64,000 nucleotides of DNA from Albidovulum marisflavi. Its GTDB lineage: Bacteria; Pseudomonadota; Alphaproteobacteria; Rhodobacterales; Rhodobacteraceae. Position 1 is the first letter of the stretch, and every line of letters starts with the position of its first letter. Location of the stretch: the NCBI RefSeq assembly GCF_025751435.1, contig NZ_JAOWKY010000001.1, positions 1,348,001 to 1,412,000 on the forward strand. The letters are read 5' to 3'. The notes beneath the pieces were generated by a model that saw only the letters and a program-made list of their open reading frames with translations, was not told where the DNA came from and ran no database searches. Both the position numbers and the translations under genes were made by a program. This document shows positions 17,361 through 24,374 of this stretch, piece after piece.

Positions 17361-17777
17361 CCGATTGCGGCCATCCCCGGCAGCCGCATGAAGGCAAAGC
17401 GCGCGCATGTCGTGCCCCTGTCCCAGCGTGCGCAGGAAATCCTGCAAGCGGCGCGGAACCTGTCGGATGGAAGCGGGTTCGTGTTCTCCGGCACCAAGCA
17501 CGGCAAGCCGTTGTCGGACATGACGCTATCAAAGCTGGTCAAAGAACTGGGCTTTGACGCCGACGTGCACGGCTTCCGCACGTCCTTCGGCACTTGGGCG
17601 CAGGCGCGCACCAACGTCCCGCGCGAGGTCGCGGAGGCGGCGCTGGCTCATGCCATCCGCGACAAGTCAGTAGCGGCTTGCGCCCGCTCGAACGTCTTGG
17701 ACAAGCGCCGCAAGATGATGAAGGCATGGGCTGCCTTCAACAAGTTCACCACGGCTAACATAGCCCGCATCGGCTGA
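17361..17777 (+). pseudogene. Tyrosine recombinase (phage integrase) C-terminal remnant
   Basis: Only the C-terminal catalytic part of a P4-type integrase remains, with an in-frame stop at 17358 just before it. Recognisable are MKAKRAHVVPLSQRAQEIL, DVHGFRTSFGTWA (the catalytic HxxR box) and AALAHAIRDKSVAACARS. In the last motif the catalytic Tyr, normally AYxRS, is Cys (AACARS), so even this fragment cannot act. The N-terminal arm- and core-binding domains are missing. It marks the left edge of the decayed mobile patch next to the ku-ligD region. Confidence 0.85.
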
Positions 17778-17857
17778 CGCTTCTGCTGCCAAACCGGCAT
17801 ACCGAACGCACCCCCGCCAGGTCGAATCCGGCGCGGGCCGCTTGGGCTTGCGGAGGG

Positions 17858-18151
17858 TTACGGAGCGGTGCCAGGAGTGCTGCGAGACGTGTCCCGGCCT
17901 CCATCACTCGTCGGCGGCAGGCAGGCATCCTGCGCCGAAGACGCTGTTGATGGCACGCAATCGTCTTCGGGAATGCATTGATCTGCTGTCACCCCTGCAC
18001 CCGGCGTATAGACATAGCCAGCAGCACACGACCCACTGCCGTACTTGTCGTACATGGGCTCTGGATTTACCGTCATCGGTTCGGGTTTCTGAGCGCAGGC
18101 TGCCACAAGTGCGACGCACCCCAAAAGCGCCGTTAGTTCGATCGCCTTCAT
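17858..18151 (-). CDS. Small lipoprotein with Cys-containing C-domain
   Basis: A 97-residue predicted outer- or inner-membrane-anchored lipoprotein. The signal reads [20 protein letters not shown] with a lipobox LVAAC, so the mature protein would begin at Cys19. The rest contains [20 protein letters not shown] and further cysteines, reminiscent of one unit of the C-x-x-GY repeats in the secreted protein encoded at 22523-23335, though the match is short. ATG at 18151 chosen for the signal peptide. It sits between two integrase remnants, so it may be cargo of the former element. Function unknown. Confidence 0.65.
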   Translation of the reverse strand: MKAIELTALLGCVALVAACAQKPEPMTVNPEPMYDKYGSGSCAAGYVYTPGAGVTADQCIPEDDCVPSTASSAQDACLPPTSDGGRDTSRSTPGTAP

Positions 18152-18220
18152 TTTCTCGCTGTCCTCTGCTTCCGATTGATTGCGAACGGAAGCTTCGCAC
18201 AGGCGGGGCAGCGAGTCAGC

Positions 18221-18365
18221 AAAATAGGAGTGCAATACTCCCAACACGACGCTGCAAAGGCGGCCCTAGCCCACATCATCAAGAACACGGCTGGAGCATA
18301 TTAGCGCTCAAACGCTTGGGCAATCGACGCAAGTGGCGGAGGGGATGGGCCTGTCGTCGAACCTT
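18221..18365 (+). pseudogene. Second tyrosine integrase C-terminal remnant (frameshifted)
   Basis: In one frame the bases read [19 protein letters not shown], matching the ALAH...AY segment of integrases; a TAG stop follows at the point where RRS is expected. Shifting frame gives [17 protein letters not shown], matching the terminal ALEKRRKLMEAWA segment. Together they are the last 45 or so residues of an integrase carrying at least one frameshift and one stop. It ends where the IS3 remnant begins. The call depends on pattern recognition only. Confidence 0.55.
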
Positions 18366-18369
18366 CTCC

Positions 18370-18677
18370 ACCTTGGCGGAAACATTTGAGTTCGTTGCGC
18401 CCGGCAAACCGATGCAGAACGGTTTTGTCGAGAGCTTCAATGGCAGCTTCCGCGATGAGCTTCTCAACGAAACACTGTTCTCGTCGCTCGCTGAAGCGCG
18501 CGCCAAGATCACCACATGGAAGGAGGACTACAACCAGATCAGACCACACTCATCCTTGGGCAACCTGACGCCCGAGGAATTTGCAATCAGATCGAGACTG
18601 GAAATGAAGGCCGCATGAGGCCAGAAACCAACCGACGGATTCTCCCAAAGGCTGGAGGGAAGTCGGGTCTCAGGTCA
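18370..18677 (+). mobile_element. IS3-family element remnant: transposase C-terminus and right end
   Basis: The coding part to 18618 gives [20 protein letters not shown] and [17 protein letters not shown], the end of the DDE integrase core (OrfB) of IS3 elements, including the catalytic Glu in the FVESFNG motif. The orfA part, the first two Asp residues and the left end are absent. GTCGGGTCTCAGGTCA at 18662-18677 resembles the right terminal inverted repeat. Immediately beyond it a different gene fragment begins, so the insertion or later deletions cut that gene. Confidence 0.85.
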
Positions 18678-18890
18678 GGGCTTCAAAATCTATCGCCGCA
18701 TTCCGATCGAGATCGACCGAGAAACGATCTCTTGCCATCGGCTCGAATATTGAATTGTGTGAAATGCAGGACAGCCCGGCGGCCTGGAGTGCCGCGGAGA
18801 CCTGGAAGAAAACCCACGGCTCGAAGATCGTTTCGATCGACTTCGCGCCTTCCGCGTCTCCCTGCTCGACAACGATCGCGGTGTTGTTCA
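18670..18890 (-). pseudogene. Fragment of an unrecognised gene, truncated by the IS end
   Basis: On the minus strand this stretch encodes protein-like text such as ETIFEPWVFFQVSAALQAAG and CISHNSIFEPMARDRFSVDL, while the plus-strand frames read poorly. It ends at the IS3 right end, where the stop codon is provided by the IS terminus, and it has no start of its own: upstream the reading turns into the antisense of a nuclease fragment near 18890. I do not recognise the family. It looks like an interior or C-terminal piece of a gene broken on both sides. Confidence 0.45.
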
Positions 18891-19081
18891 GGAACCCGTA
18901 TGTCACCTGCTCCAAGGATGACCGGGCCATCGGCACGACCATCGCGCGGTTCGATGAGATCGTCGGCCGGGTCGAAGACGGCGACTGCCGGATCAAGGCC
19001 CGCCCGGCGAAGCGGTGTGAGAACTGCGATATGCGCGCCTATTGTGACACCAAGAACTGGCATTTCAGGAAAAACGAGTGA
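18891..19081 (+). pseudogene. C-terminal fragment of a PD-(D/E)XK nuclease (RecB/Cas4-like, probably helicase-linked)
   Basis: About 60 residues remain, reading GTTIARFDEIVGRVEDGD and PAKRCENCDMRAYC. The closely spaced cysteines at the C-terminus are the iron-sulfur ligands seen in AddB, Cas4 and related PD-(D/E)XK nucleases that end UvrD-type helicases. The nuclease catalytic core and everything before it are missing. The stop TGA overlaps the next ATG (19079-19083), so it was operonic with the following gene. A link to a restriction or defence operon is inference. Confidence 0.6.
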
Positions 19082-19227
19082 TGAACGACGAAAAGACCAC
19101 GCAAGAAAACATGGATCTGGGTGCTTCGAACGCGGGTGTCGATAGCGTGGCGAAATACCAGTTCGCGCCGATCAAGGGCTACCCGTGCATGGGGCGCATG
19201 GGATACCTCGTCGTTACGAAGTATTGA
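19081..19227 (+). pseudogene. Short N-terminal fragment, possibly of a site-specific DNA methyltransferase
   Basis: A 48-codon reading frame starting MNDEKTTQENMDLGASNAGV and containing KYQFAPIKGYP. I recall FxPIKGYPxLxWxGKRP as the N-terminal motif of certain adenine DNA methyltransferases that sit beside helicase-nuclease genes; here the match stops after GYP and an unrelated tail ends at TGA. The start overlaps the nuclease stop as ATGA. Most likely the methyltransferase body was deleted, joining this stub to the SIR2-like gene. Identification rests on memory of one short motif. Confidence 0.4.
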
Positions 19228-19255
19228 GCTGAAGCCTTCTCGATGGAACCTGTCA

Positions 19256-20143
19256 TTGCCGCCGCTATCTGAAATCCTCGACCGTCCTGAAAAACCGGCT
19301 CTGTTCATCGGTAACGGGATCAATAGGCACAACAATGATGCGCGCTCCAGTTGGGACGACCTGCTGCGCGGGCTCATGCGAGACTATGGCGTTGCCTTCA
19401 CCGATGACGAAATTCGCGAGATGTCCAACACCGAACTGTTCGACATTCTCGATCTTGCGCGACCGGCCGAAGATCGCAGCAGTCTTCAGGCAAAATTCTG
19501 TGAGACGATGAAGGACTGGAGGCCCGCACAGCATCATCAGTCAATCGTCGGCTGGGCTCAACGTCATCGCCGTCCGGTCATCACCGTCAACTTCGATGAG
19601 AATTTGTCGCTCGCTGTGAAGGCGCGACGGCAATGGTTGGGCAAGCCGTCCACGGACTACTATCCGTGGAACTGCTATTTCTCGGATACGTCGATCTCTG
19701 ATCCGAAGACGGAATTCGCGATCTGGCACGCCCACGGCATGATGCACTACAAGCGTAGCATCCGTCTTGGTCTCACCCATTACATGGGCTCGGTTCAGCG
19801 CGCGCGGCAATGGGTTTACGGCGACCGGGGTCTTCGTGCGTCGGCCAAGAACGCCGAAGCCAATTGGCGCGGCGCAGATAGCTGGCTGGAAGTCCTGTTC
19901 TTCTGTCCGCTCGTGATCTTTGGGTTCAGCTTCAACAAGGACGAGAACTTTCTGCGCTGGCTTTTTCTCGAACGTGCGCGCCTCCACAAGATCATCCCCG
20001 CGTGGAAAGCGCCGACCTGGTTCGTTGATACGCCCAAGAAGGGCAGTCTTCACCGCAAGCCCTTCTTCGAGGGGCTTCAGATGCAGTATGTTGTCGCTGA
20101 AAGCTATCAGGATATCTACGAGCACCCGGCGTGGAATTCCTAG
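19256..20143 (+). CDS. SIR2-like domain protein (candidate NAD-consuming defence effector)
   Basis: About 295 residues. SIR2-type motifs occur in order: LFIGNGINRHNND (19-28, NAD-loop equivalent of GAGxS), ITVNFDENLS (109-118, the conserved N and D), IWHAHGMMHYKRSI (156-169, with the catalytic His in HG) and VIFGFSFNKDENFLRWLFLE (220-239). In phage defence, SIR2-like proteins degrade NAD+. The start is uncertain: no ATG fits, and TTG at 19256 is taken because GGA lies eight bases upstream and the domain starts shortly after; the gene may be 5' truncated. It follows broken nuclease and methylase pieces. Confidence 0.7.
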   Translation: MPPLSEILDRPEKPALFIGNGINRHNNDARSSWDDLLRGLMRDYGVAFTDDEIREMSNTELFDILDLARPAEDRSSLQAKFCETMKDWRPAQHHQSIVGWAQRHRRPVITVNFDENLSLAVKARRQWLGKPSTDYYPWNCYFSDTSISDPKTEFAIWHAHGMMHYKRSIRLGLTHYMGSVQRARQWVYGDRGLRASAKNAEANWRGADSWLEVLFFCPLVIFGFSFNKDENFLRWLFLERARLHKIIPAWKAPTWFVDTPKKGSLHRKPFFEGLQMQYVVAESYQDIYEHPAWNS

Positions 20144-20454
20144 TCTTGCGAAAGCGGTGCCGCCTCCCATAGGCCGGGTTGATCCAGCGCGCGCGCACCA
20201 CTCTTCACGCAGCGCGATTATCCAAAGCATTTCCGTCAAGGAATCGAACTGTGCAGTCGCGATCGCGTTGCCGGCAACGTCGTGTGACCAGTGTCTATGC
20301 GGGCCTCGGGGCTGATCTCTAGGTCAAAGGACGTCAAGCTGAGATCTCAAGGCTCCCGCGGAAGCAGCATCAGCCTGTGCGGTCCGAGAGCGACCGCGCC
20401 ACAATACCGATACATGGTTGCATGCGTTATGGTGACGGTTGGCACCGGTGAGAC
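20144..20454. other. Intergenic region after the SIR2-like gene
   Basis: No convincing gene, RNA or repeat is seen in this 311-base stretch. All longer open frames here are antisense or overlap poorly with codon usage of the neighbours. It probably contains further decayed sequence of the mobile patch. Confidence 0.4.
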
Positions 20455-20670
20455 CTACGACAAACGACCGCCAGAGCGGCGTCGCGCCTGTCCGCCGCCT
20501 CCAGGTACAGCCGTGCGCCAAGCGACTGTCCCCTTGCAACGGGAACATATCCGCTCGCCGAATCCTTCGCTCCAAAACGTCGCCCTGCACCGCAGGCAGG
20601 CGCGCTCGGCCGCAATGTCGGCCATTGCCTTGACCGTCTGAACTTCTTCGTCTGTCGATTTTATCTTCAC
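20455..20670 (-). CDS. Small zinc-ribbon protein
   Basis: A 71-residue protein. Two CxxC pairs, in CLRCRATFWSEGFGERICSR and the following CK, make a four-Cys zinc ribbon; the flanking TVAWRTAVPGGGGQARRRSG is basic and Pro/Gly rich. Start is GTG at 20670, with GGGAG eight bases before it and an overlap GTGA with the upstream gene stop, so the two are coupled. Small zinc-ribbon proteins of this form occur in alphaproteobacterial accessory regions; nucleic-acid binding is the simplest guess. No specific function known. Confidence 0.75.
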   Translation of the reverse strand: MKIKSTDEEVQTVKAMADIAAERACLRCRATFWSEGFGERICSRCKGTVAWRTAVPGGGGQARRRSGGRLS

Positions 20671-20966
20671 TTGCGCTTCTCCCGTTTTCGCAGTCGCTCC
20701 ATGTCGCCAATTGCGCGCTTGATGCGTCGTTGGATGCAGTCATCGTCGGCATCTGGCGTTTCTGAAAAGCGATCATGACGGCAATTCTCCATAACTTCGC
20801 GCCAAGTCCGCGCAAGCACGGCAATCCTTTGGCCTTCAAGACATCCCGGCCGCGGCTGCTCGGAAGGTGCTCCGGACGGCGCGTTGGCCCGCCGCCGCCG
20901 CATTTCGGTCCTATGCCGTTCGAAAAGGGCCCTGGGACCGCCGAGATCGACCGGGTCGTCGGTCAC
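20667..20966 (-). CDS. Hypothetical charged protein, coupled to the zinc-ribbon gene
   Basis: A 99-residue highly charged protein with MRRRRANAP and RTWREVMENCRHDRFSE and a C-terminal basic helix DMERLRKREKRK. Cysteines are few and no membrane segment is seen. Start is GTG at 20966 with GGGG seven bases upstream; its TGA overlaps the GTG of the zinc-ribbon gene, indicating a two-gene unit. I do not recognise a family. Length and partner suggest the two products act together, possibly on nucleic acid, but nothing in the sequence proves it. Confidence 0.6.
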   Translation of the reverse strand: MTDDPVDLGGPRALFERHRTEMRRRRANAPSGAPSEQPRPGCLEGQRIAVLARTWREVMENCRHDRFSETPDADDDCIQRRIKRAIGDMERLRKREKRK

Positions 20967-20979
20967 TGCGAAGCCCCAA

Positions 20980-21027
20980 GGCTCTTAACAAGAGCCACTC
21001 TCGGTTGAACGGGAAGCCGTCTTCCCG
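20980..21027. terminator. Two adjacent perfect hairpins
   Basis: GGCTCTT-AAC-AAGAGCC (20980-20996) and CGGGAAG-CCGT-CTTCCCG (21010-21027) lie just downstream of the minus-strand gene ending at 21037. Neither has a long T tract. They probably help end or process that transcript before the next gene pair. Confidence 0.45.
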
Positions 21028-21036
21028 AAACATATG

Positions 21037-21528
21037 TCATTCTCCTATCCCAGGGCGCGCGCTTCCGGGGCGCGGTCCGGTATTGCCTTTATCTTTCCCT
21101 TTGCCTACCCCGCCCGATTTTCCCATCTTCCGTCGGTCTTCGCGCCTTATTTCGGGCTGGGCCGAATAGAGGTCGCGGAGGTCGGATTCGGCCACGCCAT
21201 CCGCCTTCATCACGAGACGGATCATCGGGTCCGCCAGCATCTCCTCGAGGAAGTAATCCGTCAGAGCCTTGCCGGTGAGCTTGTCCCTTGCAACAGCTTG
21301 CTCCAATTCGGCGAGCGGCACGGTGAGCGTTCGGCTAAGCCCAGGATGCGACGATCGCGGATGGAGGTGGACAAGGACGGACGATGTCCAGGCGCCCGGT
21401 TCGATCCAGTCGACAGGCTCAAGCGGTTGGGTCTCAATTTCGTATTCTCCGGCCGGCAGGGTCTCGTTGAAACTTGGAAGTTGAAAAGGTCGCAGAAATA
21501 CGGCGGTCGTCTTGATCGAAGCGGTCAT
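21037..21528 (-). CDS. Hypothetical protein with LPAGEYEIE domain
   Basis: A 163-residue protein starting MTASIKTTAVFLRPFQLPSF. The pattern TxxFxxxFxLPxxxxxLPAGEYEIE recurs in the gene at 24371-24685, so the two are paralogues of one small beta-rich domain of unknown role. A helical middle (EQAVARDKLTGKALTDYFLE) and a Lys/Gly-rich disordered tail follow. GGAG stands before the ATG at 21528. It belongs to the minus-strand island with a transglutaminase-like gene and a secreted repeat protein. No family name can be given. Confidence 0.7.
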   Translation of the reverse strand: MTASIKTTAVFLRPFQLPSFNETLPAGEYEIETQPLEPVDWIEPGAWTSSVLVHLHPRSSHPGLSRTLTVPLAELEQAVARDKLTGKALTDYFLEEMLADPMIRLVMKADGVAESDLRDLYSAQPEIRREDRRKMGKSGGVGKGKDKGNTGPRPGSARPGIGE

Positions 21529-21651
21529 CTCAATTCTCCACGATGGTTTCCGACTGCGAATGCCCCTAAGGACACGCGGACCAACCGGTCCGTCGGCAAG
21601 CCGGGGAAGGGTAAACCTGCACACCCGGCATTGACTCGCTCCCGTCTGGTT

Positions 21652-22482
21652 TCAAGAACCGGGTGGGGCCTCGGCGGGGTCGTCCTGAGCGTCCCTTGTC
21701 CAAACGTCGAATTGGGTCAAGGTGCTCGACCCGAATGTCTGGGTCAGAGGGACATCGGCGGCGTCCCGACCACGGGCAATCAGGATCCTCCCCATACGCC
21801 GCGTGTTGTTCCGCGGATCGAAGACCCACCACCGACCGTCGAGAAAGACTTCCATCCACGCAGCGAAGTCGCCTGGCGGGTAGGGTTCAGTCTCACCGAT
21901 ATCGCTCAGATAGCCGGTGCAGTAGCGCGCCGGGATGTTCATGCAACGGCAGAAGGCGATGGCGAGATGGGCGAAATCCCGGCAGACACCCTGTCTGCCA
22001 GCCAGCGTTTGAGACGCCGTGCGGGTTGCGCTCGCCTGCGTGTAGTCGAACGAAACGGCAGAGTGCACGAAGTCGCAGATCGCCTGGACGCGTGCCCAGC
22101 CCGGAGGCGTGTTCTCGAACAGGCGCCAGGCTTCCTGCGAAAGCAGATCGGTGTCGCAATAGCGACTGCCCAGAAGATAGACCAAGGTTTCGCAGGGCAA
22201 ATCCTCAACGGCATGCTGCGTGGCATCGGGTTCTGTCGGATCAGGCAGTCCCGCGTCGCGGAATATCCCGTCGGTGGACAGGGTGAAGTCGCCCGCCGGC
22301 ACCACCATCCGCGTGCACCAGTTCCCGAAGCCGTCGCGATAGCTTTCCAGCGGCACGCTCGGCTGCGTCACGAGATAGTCGGCTCGCTCCAGATCGCCAA
22401 AGCGCGAGTAATGCACGTTCAGCATGGCTATGAGTGGCGTGGCGTGCGTCAGCCGGTAGCCCAGGCGACAGCCGATCCGCAT
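21652..22482 (-). CDS. Transglutaminase-like cysteine protease family protein
   Basis: A 276-residue protein of the bacterial transglutaminase-like superfamily, with the usual N-terminal beta domain (MRIGCRLGYRLTHATPLIAM) and core. The catalytic Cys lies in AGRQGVCRDFAHLAIAFCR, and the strand GRWWVFDPRNNTRRMGRIL gives the Asp region. At the place where the core has His (HAW), this protein reads DFAAWMEVFLDG, so Ala replaces it; some relatives carry Ser or His there. No signal peptide. Start at 22482 matches the N-terminal domain boundary. It lies 40 bases after the seven-repeat secreted protein, probably co-transcribed. Confidence 0.85.
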   Translation of the reverse strand: MRIGCRLGYRLTHATPLIAMLNVHYSRFGDLERADYLVTQPSVPLESYRDGFGNWCTRMVVPAGDFTLSTDGIFRDAGLPDPTEPDATQHAVEDLPCETLVYLLGSRYCDTDLLSQEAWRLFENTPPGWARVQAICDFVHSAVSFDYTQASATRTASQTLAGRQGVCRDFAHLAIAFCRCMNIPARYCTGYLSDIGETEPYPPGDFAAWMEVFLDGRWWVFDPRNNTRRMGRILIARGRDAADVPLTQTFGSSTLTQFDVWTRDAQDDPAEAPPGS

Positions 22483-22522
22483 CCGTATGCCGGGCGCATC
22501 GTCGCGCGCCGAATGGTGCGCT

Positions 22523-23335
22523 TTATCGTCCAAGAACACACTCTCCGTCCGAAAGTTGAAAGCTGCGGTCGCAGCGCCAACTGTTTCCGGCGCGATCGAG
22601 ATGGGCATTTGCAGGCAGGTCAATCGCGACGCAGGCGTCGTCCGCCGCGGCAAAGCCCCGTTCGCAACGCCATCCCGGCCCGGAGGCATCGTGGTTCAGA
22701 AAGGCGTTCGCCGGAAGTGCCACGGGATCACAGCGACCATTGATCTCGAAGAAGCCTCTCTCGCAGACCCATGCCGCGCCGTAGTCCGAATTGGTGAGAT
22801 AACCGTTCTCGGGAACCGCAATCGGCACACAAGCGTCTGTCAACGCTTTGAAGCCGCGTTCGCACGCCCAGCCGGTACCCGAAAACTCTTCCGTCAGGTA
22901 TGCGTTTTCCGGAAGGACAATCGGAACGCAGGTCTCGCGATCCTGCCGATATCCGCGATCACACTGCCAGTCGTAGCCCGACGATTGCAAGAAGGCATTC
23001 TCGGGAACTGGGATAGCAGCGCAGGATGTACCTCCAACTTCTTCGTATCCGTGTCGGCACGCCCAGCCCAAGCCGTATGACCGCCCCGTCGCATAAGCGT
23101 TATCCGGGACGTCCATGGCAACGCACCTTGCGCCGTCCACACGATACCCGAGGTCGCAGTCCCAGCCACCGCCATAGCTCCGGGCCTGTGCATTCTCAGG
23201 CACCGCTCCGGTGCCGTCCTGCGCAAGGACCGGAAATGCGATGGATGCGGCCACGCCTGCCAAGATCGCCAGCCTCGAACGCAGGTGTTTTAGGGGATGT
23301 CGCGCCTGTGGGGAGTCGATTTGCGTTCTCGCCAT
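22523..23335 (-). CDS. Secreted seven-repeat cysteine protein
   Basis: A 270-residue exported protein. A signal peptide (ILAGVAASIAFPVLAQ, cleavage near residue 39) is followed by seven tandem units of 31-34 residues from residue 45 to the end, each of form PxNAxLxxxxxGxxWxCxRGYxxxxxxCVxI with two cysteines. The 14 paired cysteines suggest one disulfide per repeat in the periplasm. Start at 23335 chosen for the signal peptide; longer frames add unrelated residues. The family occurs in alphaproteobacteria without assigned function. Placed directly upstream of the transglutaminase-like gene. Confidence 0.82.
   Translation of the reverse strand: MARTQIDSPQARHPLKHLRSRLAILAGVAASIAFPVLAQDGTGAVPENAQARSYGGGWDCDLGYRVDGARCVAMDVPDNAYATGRSYGLGWACRHGYEEVGGTSCAAIPVPENAFLQSSGYDWQCDRGYRQDRETCVPIVLPENAYLTEEFSGTGWACERGFKALTDACVPIAVPENGYLTNSDYGAAWVCERGFFEINGRCDPVALPANAFLNHDASGPGWRCERGFAAADDACVAIDLPANAHLDRAGNSWRCDRSFQLSDGECVLGR
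22526..23203 (-). repeat. Seven tandem protein-coding repeats (about 95-100 bp each)
   Basis: The coding repeats begin at VPENAQARSYGGGW and end at the last codons of the gene. They diverge in DNA but keep P-x-N-A, W-x-C and the final C of each unit, so they reflect old duplications under selection, not recent slippage. Confidence 0.8.
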
Positions 23336-23517
23336 GATCAAAGGTTTGCGGGTCGGTACGGCTTCATCTTGCCGACCCAGCCGCAGCGTTCCCCTGCGGG
23401 GCCCGGGCGCCGCCATAGGTGGGGAAATACCCTCGCAAGCCGGTAGCGACGGCATACCTTCGTTCTCGGCTGCCTCGATCGCGAAGTCCTTTGGGACTGT
23501 CGGGCGGACACTACCGG

Positions 23518-23979
23518 TCATAGCGGGGACAACTTCAGCAAAGCAGCCGCCGCAAGGGCGTGCTCCTCCTGGTGGTAGTCGCCGTGGAATTTGCCACCGA
23601 CCTTCACCTCCCAGATCCCGTTTCGTTCACGCACCTGAACCCCGGAGCGCTTCGCCGATTGCTTCGCGGAACGACCCCGTCTTTCCAGCTTCTCCGGTGG
23701 CCCAGGGTGCTCAACGGTCATTTGGGGCGCCTTGGGCTGCGGTATGCGCACCTCTCCAATTTGCATCACGGCGCGGATGAACTCCTCTGCGTAGTCGTCG
23801 GTTTCACGGTGGTCGTGTTCGTGCCGTGCCATGCGCATAGGTTCGACGAACCGTTCCCGGAGGTGTTCGACGAAACGCGGCTCCGTGCGCGCCATGAAGG
23901 CGATCAGAGCTTGAAGCACCCTTTCATGGGCGAGCACACGCCGTTCCAGATCGGTGGTCTCTGGGGAAGCTTCCGGCAT
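23518..23979 (-). CDS. Hypothetical helical protein
   Basis: About 153 residues. The first half is helical and charged (TDLERRVLAHERVLQALIAF), the middle Pro-rich, and the last part VRERNGIWEVKVGGKFHGDY followed by HQEEHALAAAALLK looks like a small strand-helix module, a little like a DUF2188-type repeat. ATG at 23979 has GAGG six bases before it; ATG at 23991 overlaps the upstream stop (ATGA) but would have the ribosome site too close. It ends 183 bases from the secreted repeat gene. Family not recognised; cytosolic by appearance. Confidence 0.7.
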   Translation of the reverse strand: MPEASPETTDLERRVLAHERVLQALIAFMARTEPRFVEHLRERFVEPMRMARHEHDHRETDDYAEEFIRAVMQIGEVRIPQPKAPQMTVEHPGPPEKLERRGRSAKQSAKRSGVQVRERNGIWEVKVGGKFHGDYHQEEHALAAAALLKLSPL

Positions 23980-23987
23980 GGCGCGCC

Positions 23988-24374
23988 TCATCCCTCGTCA
24001 ATCGTGTTTTCCGGGCGCTCCGGCGAACGGTCAACATCAAGGGCTGCCAGGCAGGCCTGCGCGATGTCACGGTTGGGAGCATCTGTTCCCGGAACCGTCG
24101 CCCAGCCGGCCGTCATGAGCGCGTCGCGCCGCTGATAGGTCGAGGCGGCCCGGATCGTTTCGAGCTTCTCTGCCCGTGCGGGGTCGGACTGCGCCATGTC
24201 GAGGCAGACCGGTACCATGGAGGCAACGACCTTGGTTCGGGACATCGCCATCGCCCTGTCATTCGCGGTTCCGCCGGTCACCCAGCCACCCCAGGAAAAA
24301 CCGACCACGCCGACGAAGGCGGCGCCAATCACGGCACCATAGATGCCAGGTTTGAGCCATTCGGGAGTATTCAT
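23988..24374 (-). CDS. Small membrane-anchored hypothetical protein
   Basis: A 128-residue protein with one N-terminal membrane helix (GIYGAVIGAAFVGVVGFSWGG) and a helical periplasmic domain containing MSRTKVVASMVPVCLDMAQS and RRDALMTAGWATVPGT. Two cysteines, in PVCLDMA and QACLAAL, may pair. AGGAGG lies seven bases before the ATG at 24374, and the ATG overlaps the stop of the upstream gene (ATGA). The downstream gene overlaps too, making a three-gene coupled unit. I recall similar short proteins in Rhizobiales and Rhodobacterales, but no function is known. Confidence 0.75.
   Translation of the reverse strand: MNTPEWLKPGIYGAVIGAAFVGVVGFSWGGWVTGGTANDRAMAMSRTKVVASMVPVCLDMAQSDPARAEKLETIRAASTYQRRDALMTAGWATVPGTDAPNRDIAQACLAALDVDRSPERPENTIDEG

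Noticed and set aside
18683-19063. A long minus-strand frame with many Arg and Gly residues across the nuclease fragment
   Set aside because: It is antisense to the nuclease tail and shows the Arg/Pro/Gly-rich composition of a shadow frame; only the neighbouring minus frame to 18890 reads like protein.
23536-23800. Reading the 23518-23979 product as a DUF2188-type protein
   Set aside because: Only a weak strand-helix resemblance at the C-terminus; not enough to name a family.
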